From the NCBI GenBank assembly GCA_007988785.1, contig BJUU01000001.1:186001-250000 (forward strand): DNA of 64,000 nucleotides, written 5' to 3'. The notes below the pieces were generated by a model. That model saw only the letters and a list, made by a program, of their open reading frames with translations. It ran no database searches and was not told the DNA's origin. The position numbers and the translations under genes are program-made. Of the stretch, positions 51,686 to 60,516 are shown piece by piece. Position 1 is the stretch's first letter, and every line of letters starts with the position of its first letter. This stretch comes from Agrococcus baldri. GTDB lineage: Bacteria; Actinomycetota; Actinomycetes; Actinomycetales; Microbacteriaceae.

Positions 51686-52591
51686 ATGGGAGAGATCGAG
51701 CCCAACGAGGATCTCGGCTGGCTGATCAAGACGCTCGAGGGCATCCTCGGCGTGCAGCGGCCGCTCGTCATCAACCACCTGCGCTCGCTGCGCCGCAAGC
51801 ACCCGGACCTCACGCCCCAGCAGGTCATCGCACGGCTCGAGAAGCAGTACCTCGCCGCGGTCTCCACCGGCGGCGCGGCCGTCGGCGCCACGGCGGTCGC
51901 GCCCGGCATCGGCACGGCCGCGGCCCTGGGGCTCACGGTCGCCGAGACCGTCGGCTTCCTCGAGGCGAGCGCCTTCTTCGGCCAGGCGGTCACCGAGGTG
52001 CACGGCATCGCGGTCGAGGACGAGCAGCGCGCCAAGGCGCTCGTGATGGGCCTGATGCTCGGCGCCGGCGGGCAGTCGCTCGTCAAGCGCGCCGCCGAGC
52101 AGGCGATCGGCCGCGGCGGCATGCCCGGCAACACCTACTGGGGGCAGCTCATCACCTCGGCGATGCCCGCCGGTGCCATGGGGCAGGTCATCGACTTCCT
52201 GCGCCGCGCCTTCCTGCGCCGCATGGCTCGCAACACCGGCGCCTCGATGGTCGGCCGGGCGATGCCGTTCGGCATCGGCGCCGTCATCGGCGGCGTCGGC
52301 AACAACATCCTCGGCAGGCAGGTCGTGAAGGCCGCCCGCGAGGCCTTCGGCCCCGCACCGCTGCAGTTCGACGGCAACCTGGCGCCGCGCGTCAAGGAGG
52401 TGCGGCCGAGCCTCGGCACGCGCATCCGCGAGGCGCGCGAGATCGAGCGCGAGGGCCTCGGCGGCGGCCTGCGCCGGCTCCGCGAGCGCCGCGCCGGCCG
52501 CGACGCCGCGCCCGAGCAGGCGGACGGCGCGCCCCCGGTGCCGGATGCACCGGGTGACGCGCCGTCGGACGACCCGCGCGCGCAGGGCTAG
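51686..52591 (+). CDS. Membrane-associated protein of unknown function (EcsC-like glycine-rich helices)
   Basis: 301 residues. An N-terminal helical region (WLIKTLEGILGVQRPLVINHLRSLRRKHPDL) is followed by glycine/alanine-rich hydrophobic stretches (GGAAVGATAVAPGIGTAAALGLTVAETVGFLEA, ALVMGLMLGAGGQSLV, MPFGIGAVIGGVGNNILG) and a charged proline/alanine tail. The pattern resembles EcsC-like or other membrane-inserting helical proteins, but no motif gives a function. ATG 51686 follows AAGGGGGAA. The 3' end overlaps the convergent htrA gene by 4 bp. Confidence 0.6.
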   Translation: MGEIEPNEDLGWLIKTLEGILGVQRPLVINHLRSLRRKHPDLTPQQVIARLEKQYLAAVSTGGAAVGATAVAPGIGTAAALGLTVAETVGFLEASAFFGQAVTEVHGIAVEDEQRAKALVMGLMLGAGGQSLVKRAAEQAIGRGGMPGNTYWGQLITSAMPAGAMGQVIDFLRRAFLRRMARNTGASMVGRAMPFGIGAVIGGVGNNILGRQVVKAAREAFGPAPLQFDGNLAPRVKEVRPSLGTRIREAREIEREGLGGGLRRLRERRAGRDAAPEQADGAPPVPDAPGDAPSDDPRAQG

Positions 52592-54126
52592 CTGAGCGCT
52601 CCCAGCGTCACCTGCGCCTCGGCCTCCTGGCCGTCGCGCAGGTAGGTGACGGTCACCTCGCTGCCGGCGGCGTGCGAGCGCACCTGCGCGGTGGCGTCGA
52701 CCGCGCCGGTGATGGGCTGCCCGTCGATCCGCGTGATCACGTCGCCGGCCCGGATGCCCGCCTCGGCGGCAGCGCCGCCCTCGCTGAGCTCCTGCACCTG
52801 CGCGCCGACGCTGCCGACGGATGCGTCGGTGACGTCGCTGACGGTCGCGCCGAGCAGGCCGTGGGTCGCCTCACCGGTCGAGATGATCTCCTCCACGACG
52901 CGCTGCACGAGGCTCGCCTCGATCGCGAAGCCGATGCCGATCGAGCCGGACGACTCCGAGCTCGACGAGGCCATGCTCGCGATCGCGACGTTGACGCCCA
53001 CCAGCTGGCCGGAGGCGTTCAGCAGCGCGCCGCCCGAGTTGCCGGGGTTGATCGACGCATCCGTCTGCACGACCGGGATGGAGACCTCCTCCTGCGCGCC
53101 CTGCGCACCGTCCTCCTGCCAGAAGCCGAACGGCGACTGCTGCGACTCCTGCTGGTCGTCGCCCTCCGGCGCGGCGCTCGAGGCGATGCGCAGGCCGCGG
53201 TCGACCGCAGAGACGATGCCGTCGGTGACCGAGTTCGACAGGCCGAGCGGCGCGCCGATCGCGATGGCGGTGTCGCCCACGCGCACCTCGTCGCTGGAGG
53301 CGAAGGTGACGACCGGCAGCTCGGCGTCGACCTTGATGACGGCGAGGTCGACGATCGGGTCGGTGCCGACGATCTCGGCCGCGAGCAGGCGGCCGTCGCT
53401 GGTCTCGACCGTGATCTGCGCGTCGGCGGTCTGGCCGTCGAGCGTCACCACGTGGTTGTTGGTGACGATGTAGCCGCCCTCTGCGACGGCGACGCCCGAG
53501 CCCTCGCCGGAGCCGTTCTGCGACACGGCCTGCACGGTGACGACGGATGGGCCGGCCGCGGCCGCGACGTCGGAGATCGTTCCCGGGTCGGTCGCGGCCT
53601 CGGCCGAGGAGCCGGAGTCGTCGGCCGTGGGGGCCGACTGCGTCTGCGGCTGCTGCTGGCTGGCGAACAGGGCGCTGCCGCCGAAGCCGGCGGCGCCGCC
53701 GATCAGGCACGCGGCGACGAGCGAGGTGACGATCAGGCCGGTGCGGCGGCGAGGCTTCTGCGCCGTCTGCGCGGCGCCGAACGATGCGCCCCCACCCTGC
53801 GCGCCCGCGCCCTGCGGCTGGTGGAACGCCGGATAGGCCTGGGTCTGCGCCTGCGAGCCCGTCGGCGCGCTGGGCTGCTGCTGCGGCGCCGAGGGCTGCC
53901 AGTGCTGCTGATAGGGCCTGGGCGGCTCGACGCCCGGCTGCTGGCCGGTCGGCCGCGGGGCCGACGGCTGCTGGCCGGTCGGTCGCGGGGTCGAGGGCGG
54001 CTGCTGCTGGCCGGTCTGCGGGTGCGGCTGCTGGGAGGGCTGCTGCGGCTGCCCCTGCGGCGCCATCGGGTTCGGCACGCTGTCGTACGGGTTCGTCATG
54101 ACCTCGAGCGTGGCATCCGAATCCAT
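52588..54126 (-). CDS. Membrane-anchored HtrA/DegP-type serine protease with PDZ domain
   Basis: 512 residues from ATG 54126, or 503 from ATG 54099. A long Gln/Pro-rich cytoplasmic N-terminus (about 150 residues) is followed by one transmembrane helix (TGLIVTSLVAACLIGGAAGFGG). The trypsin-like domain has the triad His in TNNHVV (~224), Asp in VDLAVI (~258) and Ser in GNSGGALL (~363). A C-terminal PDZ domain (LGATVSDVTD to VTYLRDGQEA) completes the protein. It is expected to degrade or process misfolded exported proteins. An inserted acidic/Gln loop (EGDDQQESQQSPFGFWQEDG) is unusual for length. Confidence 0.9.
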   Translation of the reverse strand: MDSDATLEVMTNPYDSVPNPMAPQGQPQQPSQQPHPQTGQQQPPSTPRPTGQQPSAPRPTGQQPGVEPPRPYQQHWQPSAPQQQPSAPTGSQAQTQAYPAFHQPQGAGAQGGGASFGAAQTAQKPRRRTGLIVTSLVAACLIGGAAGFGGSALFASQQQPQTQSAPTADDSGSSAEAATDPGTISDVAAAAGPSVVTVQAVSQNGSGEGSGVAVAEGGYIVTNNHVVTLDGQTADAQITVETSDGRLLAAEIVGTDPIVDLAVIKVDAELPVVTFASSDEVRVGDTAIAIGAPLGLSNSVTDGIVSAVDRGLRIASSAAPEGDDQQESQQSPFGFWQEDGAQGAQEEVSIPVVQTDASINPGNSGGALLNASGQLVGVNVAIASMASSSSESSGSIGIGFAIEASLVQRVVEEIISTGEATHGLLGATVSDVTDASVGSVGAQVQELSEGGAAAEAGIRAGDVITRIDGQPITGAVDATAQVRSHAAGSEVTVTYLRDGQEAEAQVTLGALS

Positions 54127-54191
54127 GCGATTCCTACGCGGCGCCGATGTCGACCGTTCGGAATGCGCCGGAAGGGAGGTAGCGTCGGAGC

Positions 54192-55400
54192 ATGGAGCAG
54201 GCACCCTGGCAGCGAACCGCACACGGCGCGGGTCTGCTCGGCGCCGACGGCCGGCTGGCGCCGACGATCTTCGCCGAGATGACCGCACTGGCCACGAGGA
54301 CCGGAGCCCTGAACCTGGGCCAGGGCTTCCCCGACGAGGACGGCCCGCGCGCGGTGCTCGACGCGGCGAAGGACGCGATCGACCACGGGCGGAACCAGTA
54401 CGGCCCGGCCCGTGGGGCGCAGGAGCTCGTCGACGCGATCATCGAGCACCAGCGGCGCTTCTACGGCATCGGCCTGGGCCGCGGCGACGTGCTCGCGACA
54501 GCCGGCGCCACCGAGGCCCTCGCGGCGACCATGCTCGCCTACCTGAACCCCGGCGACGAGGTGATCGTCTTCGAGCCCTACTACGACGCCTACGCCGCGG
54601 TCGCGGCGCTCGCCGGCGCCGTGCTGGTGCCGGTGCCGCTCGCCGCACCCGACTTCCAGCCCGACATCGACCGGCTGCAGCGCGCGACGAGCCCGCGCAC
54701 GAGGATGATCGTCGTCAACTCGCCGCACAACCCGACGGGCTCGGTCTTCGACGAGGAGACGATGCGGCACATCATCCGCGTCGCCGAGCGGCGCGACGCC
54801 ATCATCGTCACCGACGAGGTCTACGAGCACCTGGTGTACGACGAGCAGCACGTGCCGCTGGCCTCGTTCGATGCGGCCCGCGAGCGCCTCGTCTCGATCT
54901 CCTCCGCGGGCAAGACGTTCTCCGTCACCGGCTGGAAGATCGGCTGGATCATGTCGACGCCAGAGCGCATCGCCCAGATCGGCGCCGTGAAGCAGTACCT
55001 GACGTTCGTGAACGGTGCGCCGCTCCAGCCGGCGGTCGCGGTCGGCCTGCGGCTGCCCGATGAGCACTTCGACACGATCGTGGCGTCGTTCGCGCGCAAG
55101 CGCGACATCCTCACGCGCGGCCTGCGCAAGGCCGGCTTCACCGTGCACGATGCGAACGCCGGCTACTTCGTGCTCGCGGATGCGGCGCCGCTCGGCGTCG
55201 AGGACGCCACGGCCCTCGCGCGCAGGCTGCCGGAGCTCGCCGGCGTCGTCGGCGTGCCCCTCTCGGCCCTCGCGCGCCCCTCGCGCCGCGACCTGCGCTC
55301 GACGCTGCGCTTCGCGTTCTGCAAGTCGGACGACATGCTGCACGAGGCGGCCACCAGGCTGGCGGGGCTCAAGGGTGCGACCCTGCAGCCGGTGCCCTGA
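54192..55400 (+). CDS. PLP-dependent class I/II aminotransferase (DapC-like)
   Basis: 402 residues. Fold-type I aminotransferase: GALNLGQGFPDEDGP, NQYGPARGAQELVDAI, SPHNPTGSVF with the cofactor-binding Asn, IIVTDEVYEHLVYD, and the PLP lysine in SSAGKTFSVTGWKIGW. Actinobacterial relatives act as N-succinyldiaminopimelate aminotransferases (DapC) or methionine/kynurenine transaminases; which one is not settled here. ATG 54192 lies 6 bp after TAGCGT (54180-54185). It is divergent from htrA with a short shared promoter region. Confidence 0.87.
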   Translation: MEQAPWQRTAHGAGLLGADGRLAPTIFAEMTALATRTGALNLGQGFPDEDGPRAVLDAAKDAIDHGRNQYGPARGAQELVDAIIEHQRRFYGIGLGRGDVLATAGATEALAATMLAYLNPGDEVIVFEPYYDAYAAVAALAGAVLVPVPLAAPDFQPDIDRLQRATSPRTRMIVVNSPHNPTGSVFDEETMRHIIRVAERRDAIIVTDEVYEHLVYDEQHVPLASFDAARERLVSISSAGKTFSVTGWKIGWIMSTPERIAQIGAVKQYLTFVNGAPLQPAVAVGLRLPDEHFDTIVASFARKRDILTRGLRKAGFTVHDANAGYFVLADAAPLGVEDATALARRLPELAGVVGVPLSALARPSRRDLRSTLRFAFCKSDDMLHEAATRLAGLKGATLQPVP

Positions 55401-55418
55401 GCGCGGGCCGCGCAAGCC

Positions 55419-56222
55419 TCAGGCCACGCGGTAGCGGCGGTTCGCCAGCGAGGGGTTGCGCACCCGGGTGCGCTCGGTGACGGCCGCATCGATCGGCGCG
55501 ACCGCGATCCCCTCCTCGTCGCCGAGCGCCGCGAGCGGGATGCCCATGGGGTCGACGATGAGCGTGCAGCCGGCGGCGAGCGGCGGCGCCTGGTCGGCGG
55601 CGACGACGTGCACGGTCGACTCGATCGCGCGCGCGGTCACGAGCGTCGTCCAGTGCCGCTCCTTCTGCGGCCCCCGCACCCATTCGGCGGGCACGACGAT
55701 CACGTCGGCCCCCGCATCCACCAGCCTCCTGGTCGACTCGGGGAAGCGCAGGTCGTAGCAGGTCTGGATGCCGATGCGGGTGCCGAGGGCCTCGACGACC
55801 GGCGTCTGCGCGGGATCGCCGGGCGTCAGCCAGTCGGATTCGCTGGTGCCGAAGGCGTCGTAGAGGTGCACCTTGCGGTACGCCTCCCGCACGCCCTCCG
55901 CGTCGACGGCGACCACCGTGTTGGCGACGCCGCCGGCGTCGAGCCGCTCGACGAGCCCGGCGATGACGAGCGCGTCGTGCGCGGCGGCGCGCTCGCGCAG
56001 CATCGTGACGAAGGGGCCCTCGAGGGTCTCCGCGGCACCGGGAGCGGTCGCCGCGAGATCCTTCGAGCAGTGCTGCGAGTACTCCGGCAGCACGATCAGC
56101 CGCGCACCGCGTGCCGCGGCGGCGTCGATCCAGCGCGCGGCGGCGGCGCGGTTCTCGCCCGCATCCTCCCCCGGCGCCCACTGCACCGCGGCGGCCAGCA
56201 GCATCCCATCGCGCTCTTCCAC
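55419..56222 (-). CDS. Carbon-nitrogen hydrolase (nitrilase superfamily)
   Basis: 267 residues. The catalytic Glu-Lys-Cys triad is visible in LPEYSQH, YRKVHLYD and GIQTCYDLRFPES. RYRV-type C-terminus and ADVIVVPAEWVRG are common to amidases of the superfamily. Likely substrates are amides such as omega-amino acid amides or deaminated glutathione; none can be preferred. GTG 56222 lies 6 bp after TAGGCT (56229-56234, minus strand), a leaderless start. It is convergent with the aminotransferase gene. Confidence 0.88.
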   Translation of the reverse strand: MEERDGMLLAAAVQWAPGEDAGENRAAAARWIDAAAARGARLIVLPEYSQHCSKDLAATAPGAAETLEGPFVTMLRERAAAHDALVIAGLVERLDAGGVANTVVAVDAEGVREAYRKVHLYDAFGTSESDWLTPGDPAQTPVVEALGTRIGIQTCYDLRFPESTRRLVDAGADVIVVPAEWVRGPQKERHWTTLVTARAIESTVHVVAADQAPPLAAGCTLIVDPMGIPLAALGDEEGIAVAPIDAAVTERTRVRNPSLANRRYRVA

Positions 56223-56295
56223 GGCTCCAGCCTACGGCCGGCCCCTCGCGCGCTCAGGATCGGGGTGCCAGGATCGGGTCGACGAAGGGAGCAGG

Positions 56296-56601
56296 ATGCT
56301 CGTCGCATTCTCTGTAGCGCCCGGCACCGCCGGCGCAGACGGCTCGGTGCACGACGCGGTCGCGGCCGCTGTGCAGGTGGTCCGCGACAGCGGGCTGCCG
56401 AACCGCACCGATGCCATGTTCACGACCATCGAGGGTGAGTGGGACGAGGTCTTCGACGTTGTCCGGCGCGCGACCGACGCCGTGCTCGCGCTCTCGCCGC
56501 GCGCATCCCTGGTGCTGAAGGCGGACATCCGGCCCGGGTGGTCGGGCGAGCTGGACGGCAAGGTCGTCAGGCTCGAGCGGGCCATGGAGGGACAGGCATG
56601 A
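56296..56601 (+). CDS. MTH1187/YkoF-type (DUF77) thiamine-binding-like protein
   Basis: 101 residues. MLVAFSVAPGTAG begins the ferredoxin-like fold of the family, and RTDAMFTTIEGEWDEVFDVVRRATDAV matches the second conserved part. Some relatives bind thiamine or its precursor; the ligand here is unknown. ATG 56296 follows GAAGGGAG. It overlaps the AIM24-like gene by 4 bp (ATGA), so the two are translated together. Confidence 0.75.
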   Translation: MLVAFSVAPGTAGADGSVHDAVAAAVQVVRDSGLPNRTDAMFTTIEGEWDEVFDVVRRATDAVLALSPRASLVLKADIRPGWSGELDGKVVRLERAMEGQA

Positions 56602-57284
56602 GATCGGAGCTGTTCGCCGAGGCGAACCAGGAGCGGCAGTCGGGCGACCGCTGGGTCAAGCAGTCGAGCAAGATGCTGCGCGTCAACGTCGCCGGCGGTC
56701 GCGACGTGCTCGCCGCCAAGGGCGCGATGGTCGCCTACCAGGGGCAGATCGAGTTCCAGCACGAGGGGGCGGGCGCCGGGCGCATGCTCAAGAAGCTCGT
56801 CACGGGCGAGGGCGCCTCGCTCATGCGCATGCGCGGCGAGGGCGAGGTGTTCCTCGCGCGCGACGCGGCCAACGTGTTCACCGTGCAGCTCGAGAACGAG
56901 GGGCTGTCGGTGAACGGCAGGAACCTGCTGGCGTTCGAGCCCGAGCTGCAGTGGGACATCAGGATGCTGCGCAGCGGCAACATCATGGCCGGCGGCCTGT
57001 TCAACGTCGAGATCGGCGGCACGGGCACGGTGGGCATCTCGTGCGAGGGGCAGCCGCTGCTGCTGGACTGCTCGCAGCAGCCCACCTTCGTCGACCCCAA
57101 CGCCGCCGTGTGCTGGTCTGCGGGGCTCTCCCCCAGCGTCGTGAACAGCATGAACGTGCGCTCGATGCTGCGCGGCGGCACCGGCGAGGCGTTCCAGCTC
57201 GCGTTCCACGGGCCCGGCTTCGTCGTGGTGCAGCCCAGCGAGGGGCGGCCGGATCTCTCGGGCTCGAACGGCGGGGGACGCTAG
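56598..57284 (+). CDS. AIM24-family (DUF124) protein
   Basis: 228 residues. The beta-rich AIM24/TIGR00266-like fold is suggested by MLRVNVAGGRDVLAAKGAMVAYQG, RGEGEVFLARDAANVFTVQLENE and the FNVEIGGTGTVGISCEGQPLLLD segment. Members occur in bacteria and mitochondria and are poorly characterised. It is coupled to the DUF77 gene and followed 18 bp later by a strong terminator, closing a two-gene operon. Confidence 0.8.
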   Translation: MRSELFAEANQERQSGDRWVKQSSKMLRVNVAGGRDVLAAKGAMVAYQGQIEFQHEGAGAGRMLKKLVTGEGASLMRMRGEGEVFLARDAANVFTVQLENEGLSVNGRNLLAFEPELQWDIRMLRSGNIMAGGLFNVEIGGTGTVGISCEGQPLLLDCSQQPTFVDPNAAVCWSAGLSPSVVNSMNVRSMLRGGTGEAFQLAFHGPGFVVVQPSEGRPDLSGSNGGGR

Positions 57285-57301
57285 CCACCTGCCGACGGAA
57301 G

Positions 57302-57333
57302 CAGAAGAGGCCCTCTTGCGAGGGCCTCTTCTG
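57302..57333. terminator. Intrinsic terminator after the AIM24-like gene
   Basis: A perfect 14-bp stem (57302-57315 with 57320-57333) with a 4-base loop (TTGC), 17 bp after the stop. It lies between convergent transcripts (AIM24 gene and tRNA-fMet), so it may serve both. Confidence 0.9.
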
Positions 57334-57358
57334 TGTGCCGCAGTTCGCGGACTTCTTG

Positions 57359-57432
57359 TTGCGGGGACAGGATTTGAACCTGCGACCTCCGGGTTATGAG
57401 CCCGGCGAGCTACCGAGCTGCTCCACCCCGCG
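57359..57432 (-). tRNA. Initiator tRNA-fMet (anticodon CAU)
   Basis: 74 bases without an encoded CCA. The acceptor stem starts C1 opposite A72, the mismatch that marks initiator tRNA. The anticodon stem ends with three G-C pairs (CCGGG-CTCATAA-CCCGG), and the anticodon is CAT (57396-57398 complement). The T arm GCAGG-TTCAAAT-CCTGT has one G-T pair. This is an initiator rather than an elongator methionine tRNA. Confidence 0.96.
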
Positions 57433-57444
57433 GCACAAGAAATG

Positions 57445-57473
57445 ACTCTACCAGGGGTGTGCCCGGAGGGCAA
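57445..57473 (-). promoter_or_regulatory. tRNA-fMet promoter, TTGCCC-N17-TAGAGT
   Basis: On the minus strand, TTGCCC (57473-57468) and TAGAGT (57450-57445) are spaced 17 bp, with the mature tRNA beginning 12 bp after the -10. It is a good vegetative promoter, located just past the UPF0182 stop. Confidence 0.8.
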
Positions 57474-57477
57474 ATCC

Positions 57478-60462
57478 CTATGGGGCGCTGCCCTCCTCGG
57501 GCGCCGGGGTCTCCTCCGGAGCCGGCGTCTCCTCGGGCGCAGCCTCCCCCTCGATCTCGGCGGAGATCTGCATGGCCTGCTGCAGCGCGGCGGTCAGCCG
57601 CTCGTCGGCCTGCGCGGCCGCCACCAGGTCGTTCTCCGCGTACGCGGCCTGACGCTCCTGCAGTGCCGCGCCGGCATCCGCGATCGCCGTGTCGAGCTGC
57701 GCCTGCAGGGTGCCCTCCGGCGCGGGCTCCTCGGCGCTTCCATCGCCCTCGCCCTCGCCCTCCGGCGCGCCCGGATCGACGCCCGAGTCGCCGGCCTCGG
57801 CACCCGAGTCGCCGCCGAAGAGCGCGTCGAGCGCCTCGTCGAGGGTGTCCTCGAAGGCGATGTCGTCGCCGAAGGAGACCAGGATCTTGCGCAGCACCGG
57901 GAACGAGGTCGCACCCGTCGACTGCAGGTAGACCGGCTGCACGTAGAGGAGGCCGCCGCCGACCGGCAGCGTCAGCAGGTTGCCGTTGATCACCTCCGAG
58001 GCGCCCTGCCGCAGCAGGTTGAGCTCTCTCGAGACCTCGTCGTCGGTGTCGAAGGTGTTCTGCACCTGGCCCGGGCCAGGGATGGATCTGTCCTTCGGCA
58101 GCATCTGCAGCGTGAGCTGGCCGTAGCTCTCCGACACCTCCCCGGCCGTGCTGCCGGCATCCGCGTTCACGGAGAGATAGCCGTAGAGCACGTTCCTGCC
58201 CTCACGAGGGATGAAGGTGGAGTAGAGCGTGAACGCCGGATCCTGCTCGTCCACCGACATCGTCAGGTAGTACGGCGGCTGCAGGGGCGCGGTCTCCTGG
58301 TCGTCGGCCGTCGGCTCCGTCGGCGTCGACCACTGGTCGTCGCCCGAGAAGAAGGTGCCGGGGTTCGTGACGTGGTAGTCGCCCAGGATCGAGCGCTGGA
58401 GCTTGAACATGTCGGCCGGGTAGCGCACGTGGCTCATGAGCTCGCTCGACATCTCGCTGATCGGGTGGATGGTGCCCGGGTAGATCGAGCTCCACGCCTG
58501 CAGGATCGGGTCCTCGGGGTTCCACGCGTACAGCGTCACCGAGCCGTCGTAGGCGTCGACGACGGCCTTCACCGAGTTGCGCACGTAGTTGACGAGGTCG
58601 CCGGGTGCGAGCGCGGGGTTCGGGTTCGTGGTGTCGGCGATGGTGCGCGCGATCGACTGGTGCGTCGAGTACGGGTACGACGACGAGGTCGTCATGCCGT
58701 CGACGATCCACACGAGGCGCTCATCGACCACCGCCGGGTAGGTGTCCGAGTCGAGCGTCAGGTACGGCGCCACCGCGGCGACGCGCTCGCGCGGGTCGCG
58801 GTCGTAGAGGATCTGCGACTCGTCGGTGACGGCATCCGAGAGGATGATCTGCTCGGACTGGAACTGCAGCGCGTACACCAGCCGCTTGACGAAGTTGTCG
58901 AGCTTCGGCCCGCCCTCGCCCGCGAACGTGGTGGTGGCGTTGCCGCTGCCCTCGTCGGTCGAGCGCGGGTAGTCGAGCTCGAGGTCGGCAGCGCCCTCGG
59001 CGCCGCCCACGATCGAGTAGTCGGGCATCGACTCGCCGAAGTAGACGCGCGGCTCGTACTCGCCCAGCTCGCCGTCGGTCGGGATGCCGGACTGCAGGAA
59101 CACCGGCTGGCCCTCCGGGCCCCGCTGGTTGCCGTATGCGGCGACCACGCCGTAGCCGTGCGTGTAGACGATGTGCCGGTTGTACCAGTCGTTCTCGTCC
59201 TCGAGGCCCGAGAGGTCGAGCTCGCGCACCGCGATCACGGTGTCCTGCGTCTGGCCGTCGATCTCGTAGCGGTCGACGTCGAGCTGCTCGGGGAAGCCGT
59301 AGTACTGGCGGTACTCCTGCAGGTTGGCGAACGCGTCGGTGACGCGCGCGGGGTCGAGGATGCGGATGTTCGCGGTCGTCTCCGCGTCCTCTCGCAGGGC
59401 TCCGGGCTCGGCGTCCGTGCGCGCATCCGATGCCGTCTCGACCATCTCGTCGACGCCCCAGGCGGAGCGGGTGGCGTCGATGTTGCGCTGGATGTACTCG
59501 GCCTCGAGGGTCCTGGCGCTCGGGTCGACCTGGAAGCGCTGCATGATCGCCGGGTAGGCGACGCCGACGACGAGCGAGGCGGCGATGAGCAGGCCGGTGC
59601 CGACGATCGCGATGCGCCAGCGGCCGATGACGGCCGTGACGATGAAGAAGATCGCCACCAGGGCCGCGATGCCCGCCAGGATCTGCGCCGCGGGGATGGC
59701 GGCGTTCACCTCGGTCCAGCCGGCGCCGGTGGCGAGGAAGCCCTGCGAGGTCTGGGCGAGCGAGGCGTACTGGCCGAGCCAGATCGAGACGCCCAGCACG
59801 AGCATGTAGAGCGCGACGATGACGGCGAGCTGGATGCGCGCCGAGCGCGAGATGCGGAACTCGCGGCCGGTGATGCGGATGGCGCCGTACAGGTAGGCGG
59901 TCGCGAGCGTGGCGACGCCGCAGATGAACAGCACCGCGAGCGCGAAGCCGACGACCTGCTGGTAGAAGGGCAGCTCGAACACGTAGAAGCTCGCGTCGAG
60001 GCCGAACTGCGGGTCGGCCTGGCCGAAGGGCGTGCGGTGCAGCCACAGCTGCGCGGTCTCCCACTGCGCGGCCGAGGCGACGCCCGCGAACAGGCCCAGC
60101 GCCACGGGAGCAGCCCACATGACGACCTTGCGCAGCGGCTCGACGAGCTCCTGGTAGCGGTCGAGCTGCGAGTTCAGCTGCGCGTACACGGGCCGCGAGC
60201 GGAACGCGATCTGCACGCTCAGCGCCAGCGGCACCGCCATCGCGACGAAGCCGATCAGGAACATCACCACGATCGAGAGCCAGCGCGTCTGCAGCACCTG
60301 CACGAAGCCCAGCTGGTCGAACCAGAGGAAGTCGGCGAAGAAGCCCGAGAAGAGCACGAAGGCGCCGATGAGCGCGGCGACGATCAGGACGGTGATCAGC
60401 AGCGGAGACGGGCGCTGCCGCCCGGTCGTCGCGGCAGGGGGTCGTTCGGCGTTGGCAGACAC
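57478..60462 (-). CDS. UPF0182-family large membrane protein
   Basis: 994 residues. Seven or so transmembrane helices occupy the first 320 residues (LLITVLIVAALIGAFVLFSGF, SIVVMFLIGFVAMAVPLAL and others). They are followed by a large extracytoplasmic domain with conserved stretches such as HIVYTHGYGVVAAYGNQRG and YLTLDSDTYPAVVDERLVWIVDGMT. A low-complexity Glu/Pro-rich tail (PEETPAPEETPAPEE) ends the protein. The family is universal in actinobacteria but uncharacterised. TCTGGAG lies 9 bases before GTG 60462. Its neighbours are the PDZ-Lon protease and DUF2342 genes, a conserved arrangement. Confidence 0.93.
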   Translation of the reverse strand: MSANAERPPAATTGRQRPSPLLITVLIVAALIGAFVLFSGFFADFLWFDQLGFVQVLQTRWLSIVVMFLIGFVAMAVPLALSVQIAFRSRPVYAQLNSQLDRYQELVEPLRKVVMWAAPVALGLFAGVASAAQWETAQLWLHRTPFGQADPQFGLDASFYVFELPFYQQVVGFALAVLFICGVATLATAYLYGAIRITGREFRISRSARIQLAVIVALYMLVLGVSIWLGQYASLAQTSQGFLATGAGWTEVNAAIPAAQILAGIAALVAIFFIVTAVIGRWRIAIVGTGLLIAASLVVGVAYPAIMQRFQVDPSARTLEAEYIQRNIDATRSAWGVDEMVETASDARTDAEPGALREDAETTANIRILDPARVTDAFANLQEYRQYYGFPEQLDVDRYEIDGQTQDTVIAVRELDLSGLEDENDWYNRHIVYTHGYGVVAAYGNQRGPEGQPVFLQSGIPTDGELGEYEPRVYFGESMPDYSIVGGAEGAADLELDYPRSTDEGSGNATTTFAGEGGPKLDNFVKRLVYALQFQSEQIILSDAVTDESQILYDRDPRERVAAVAPYLTLDSDTYPAVVDERLVWIVDGMTTSSSYPYSTHQSIARTIADTTNPNPALAPGDLVNYVRNSVKAVVDAYDGSVTLYAWNPEDPILQAWSSIYPGTIHPISEMSSELMSHVRYPADMFKLQRSILGDYHVTNPGTFFSGDDQWSTPTEPTADDQETAPLQPPYYLTMSVDEQDPAFTLYSTFIPREGRNVLYGYLSVNADAGSTAGEVSESYGQLTLQMLPKDRSIPGPGQVQNTFDTDDEVSRELNLLRQGASEVINGNLLTLPVGGGLLYVQPVYLQSTGATSFPVLRKILVSFGDDIAFEDTLDEALDALFGGDSGAEAGDSGVDPGAPEGEGEGDGSAEEPAPEGTLQAQLDTAIADAGAALQERQAAYAENDLVAAAQADERLTAALQQAMQISAEIEGEAAPEETPAPEETPAPEEGSAP

Positions 60463-60516
60463 GTCGTATTGCTCCAGAGGGCTCTTCGGGCGGTCAGGCC
60501 ATCGTATCTGGGGACC

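Noticed and set aside
54170..54193. Second SigR-type promoter (GGAAT-N18-CGT) before the aminotransferase gene
   Set aside because: The -10 part reads CGT rather than GTT, and a better vegetative TAGCGT hexamer sits at the correct leaderless position.
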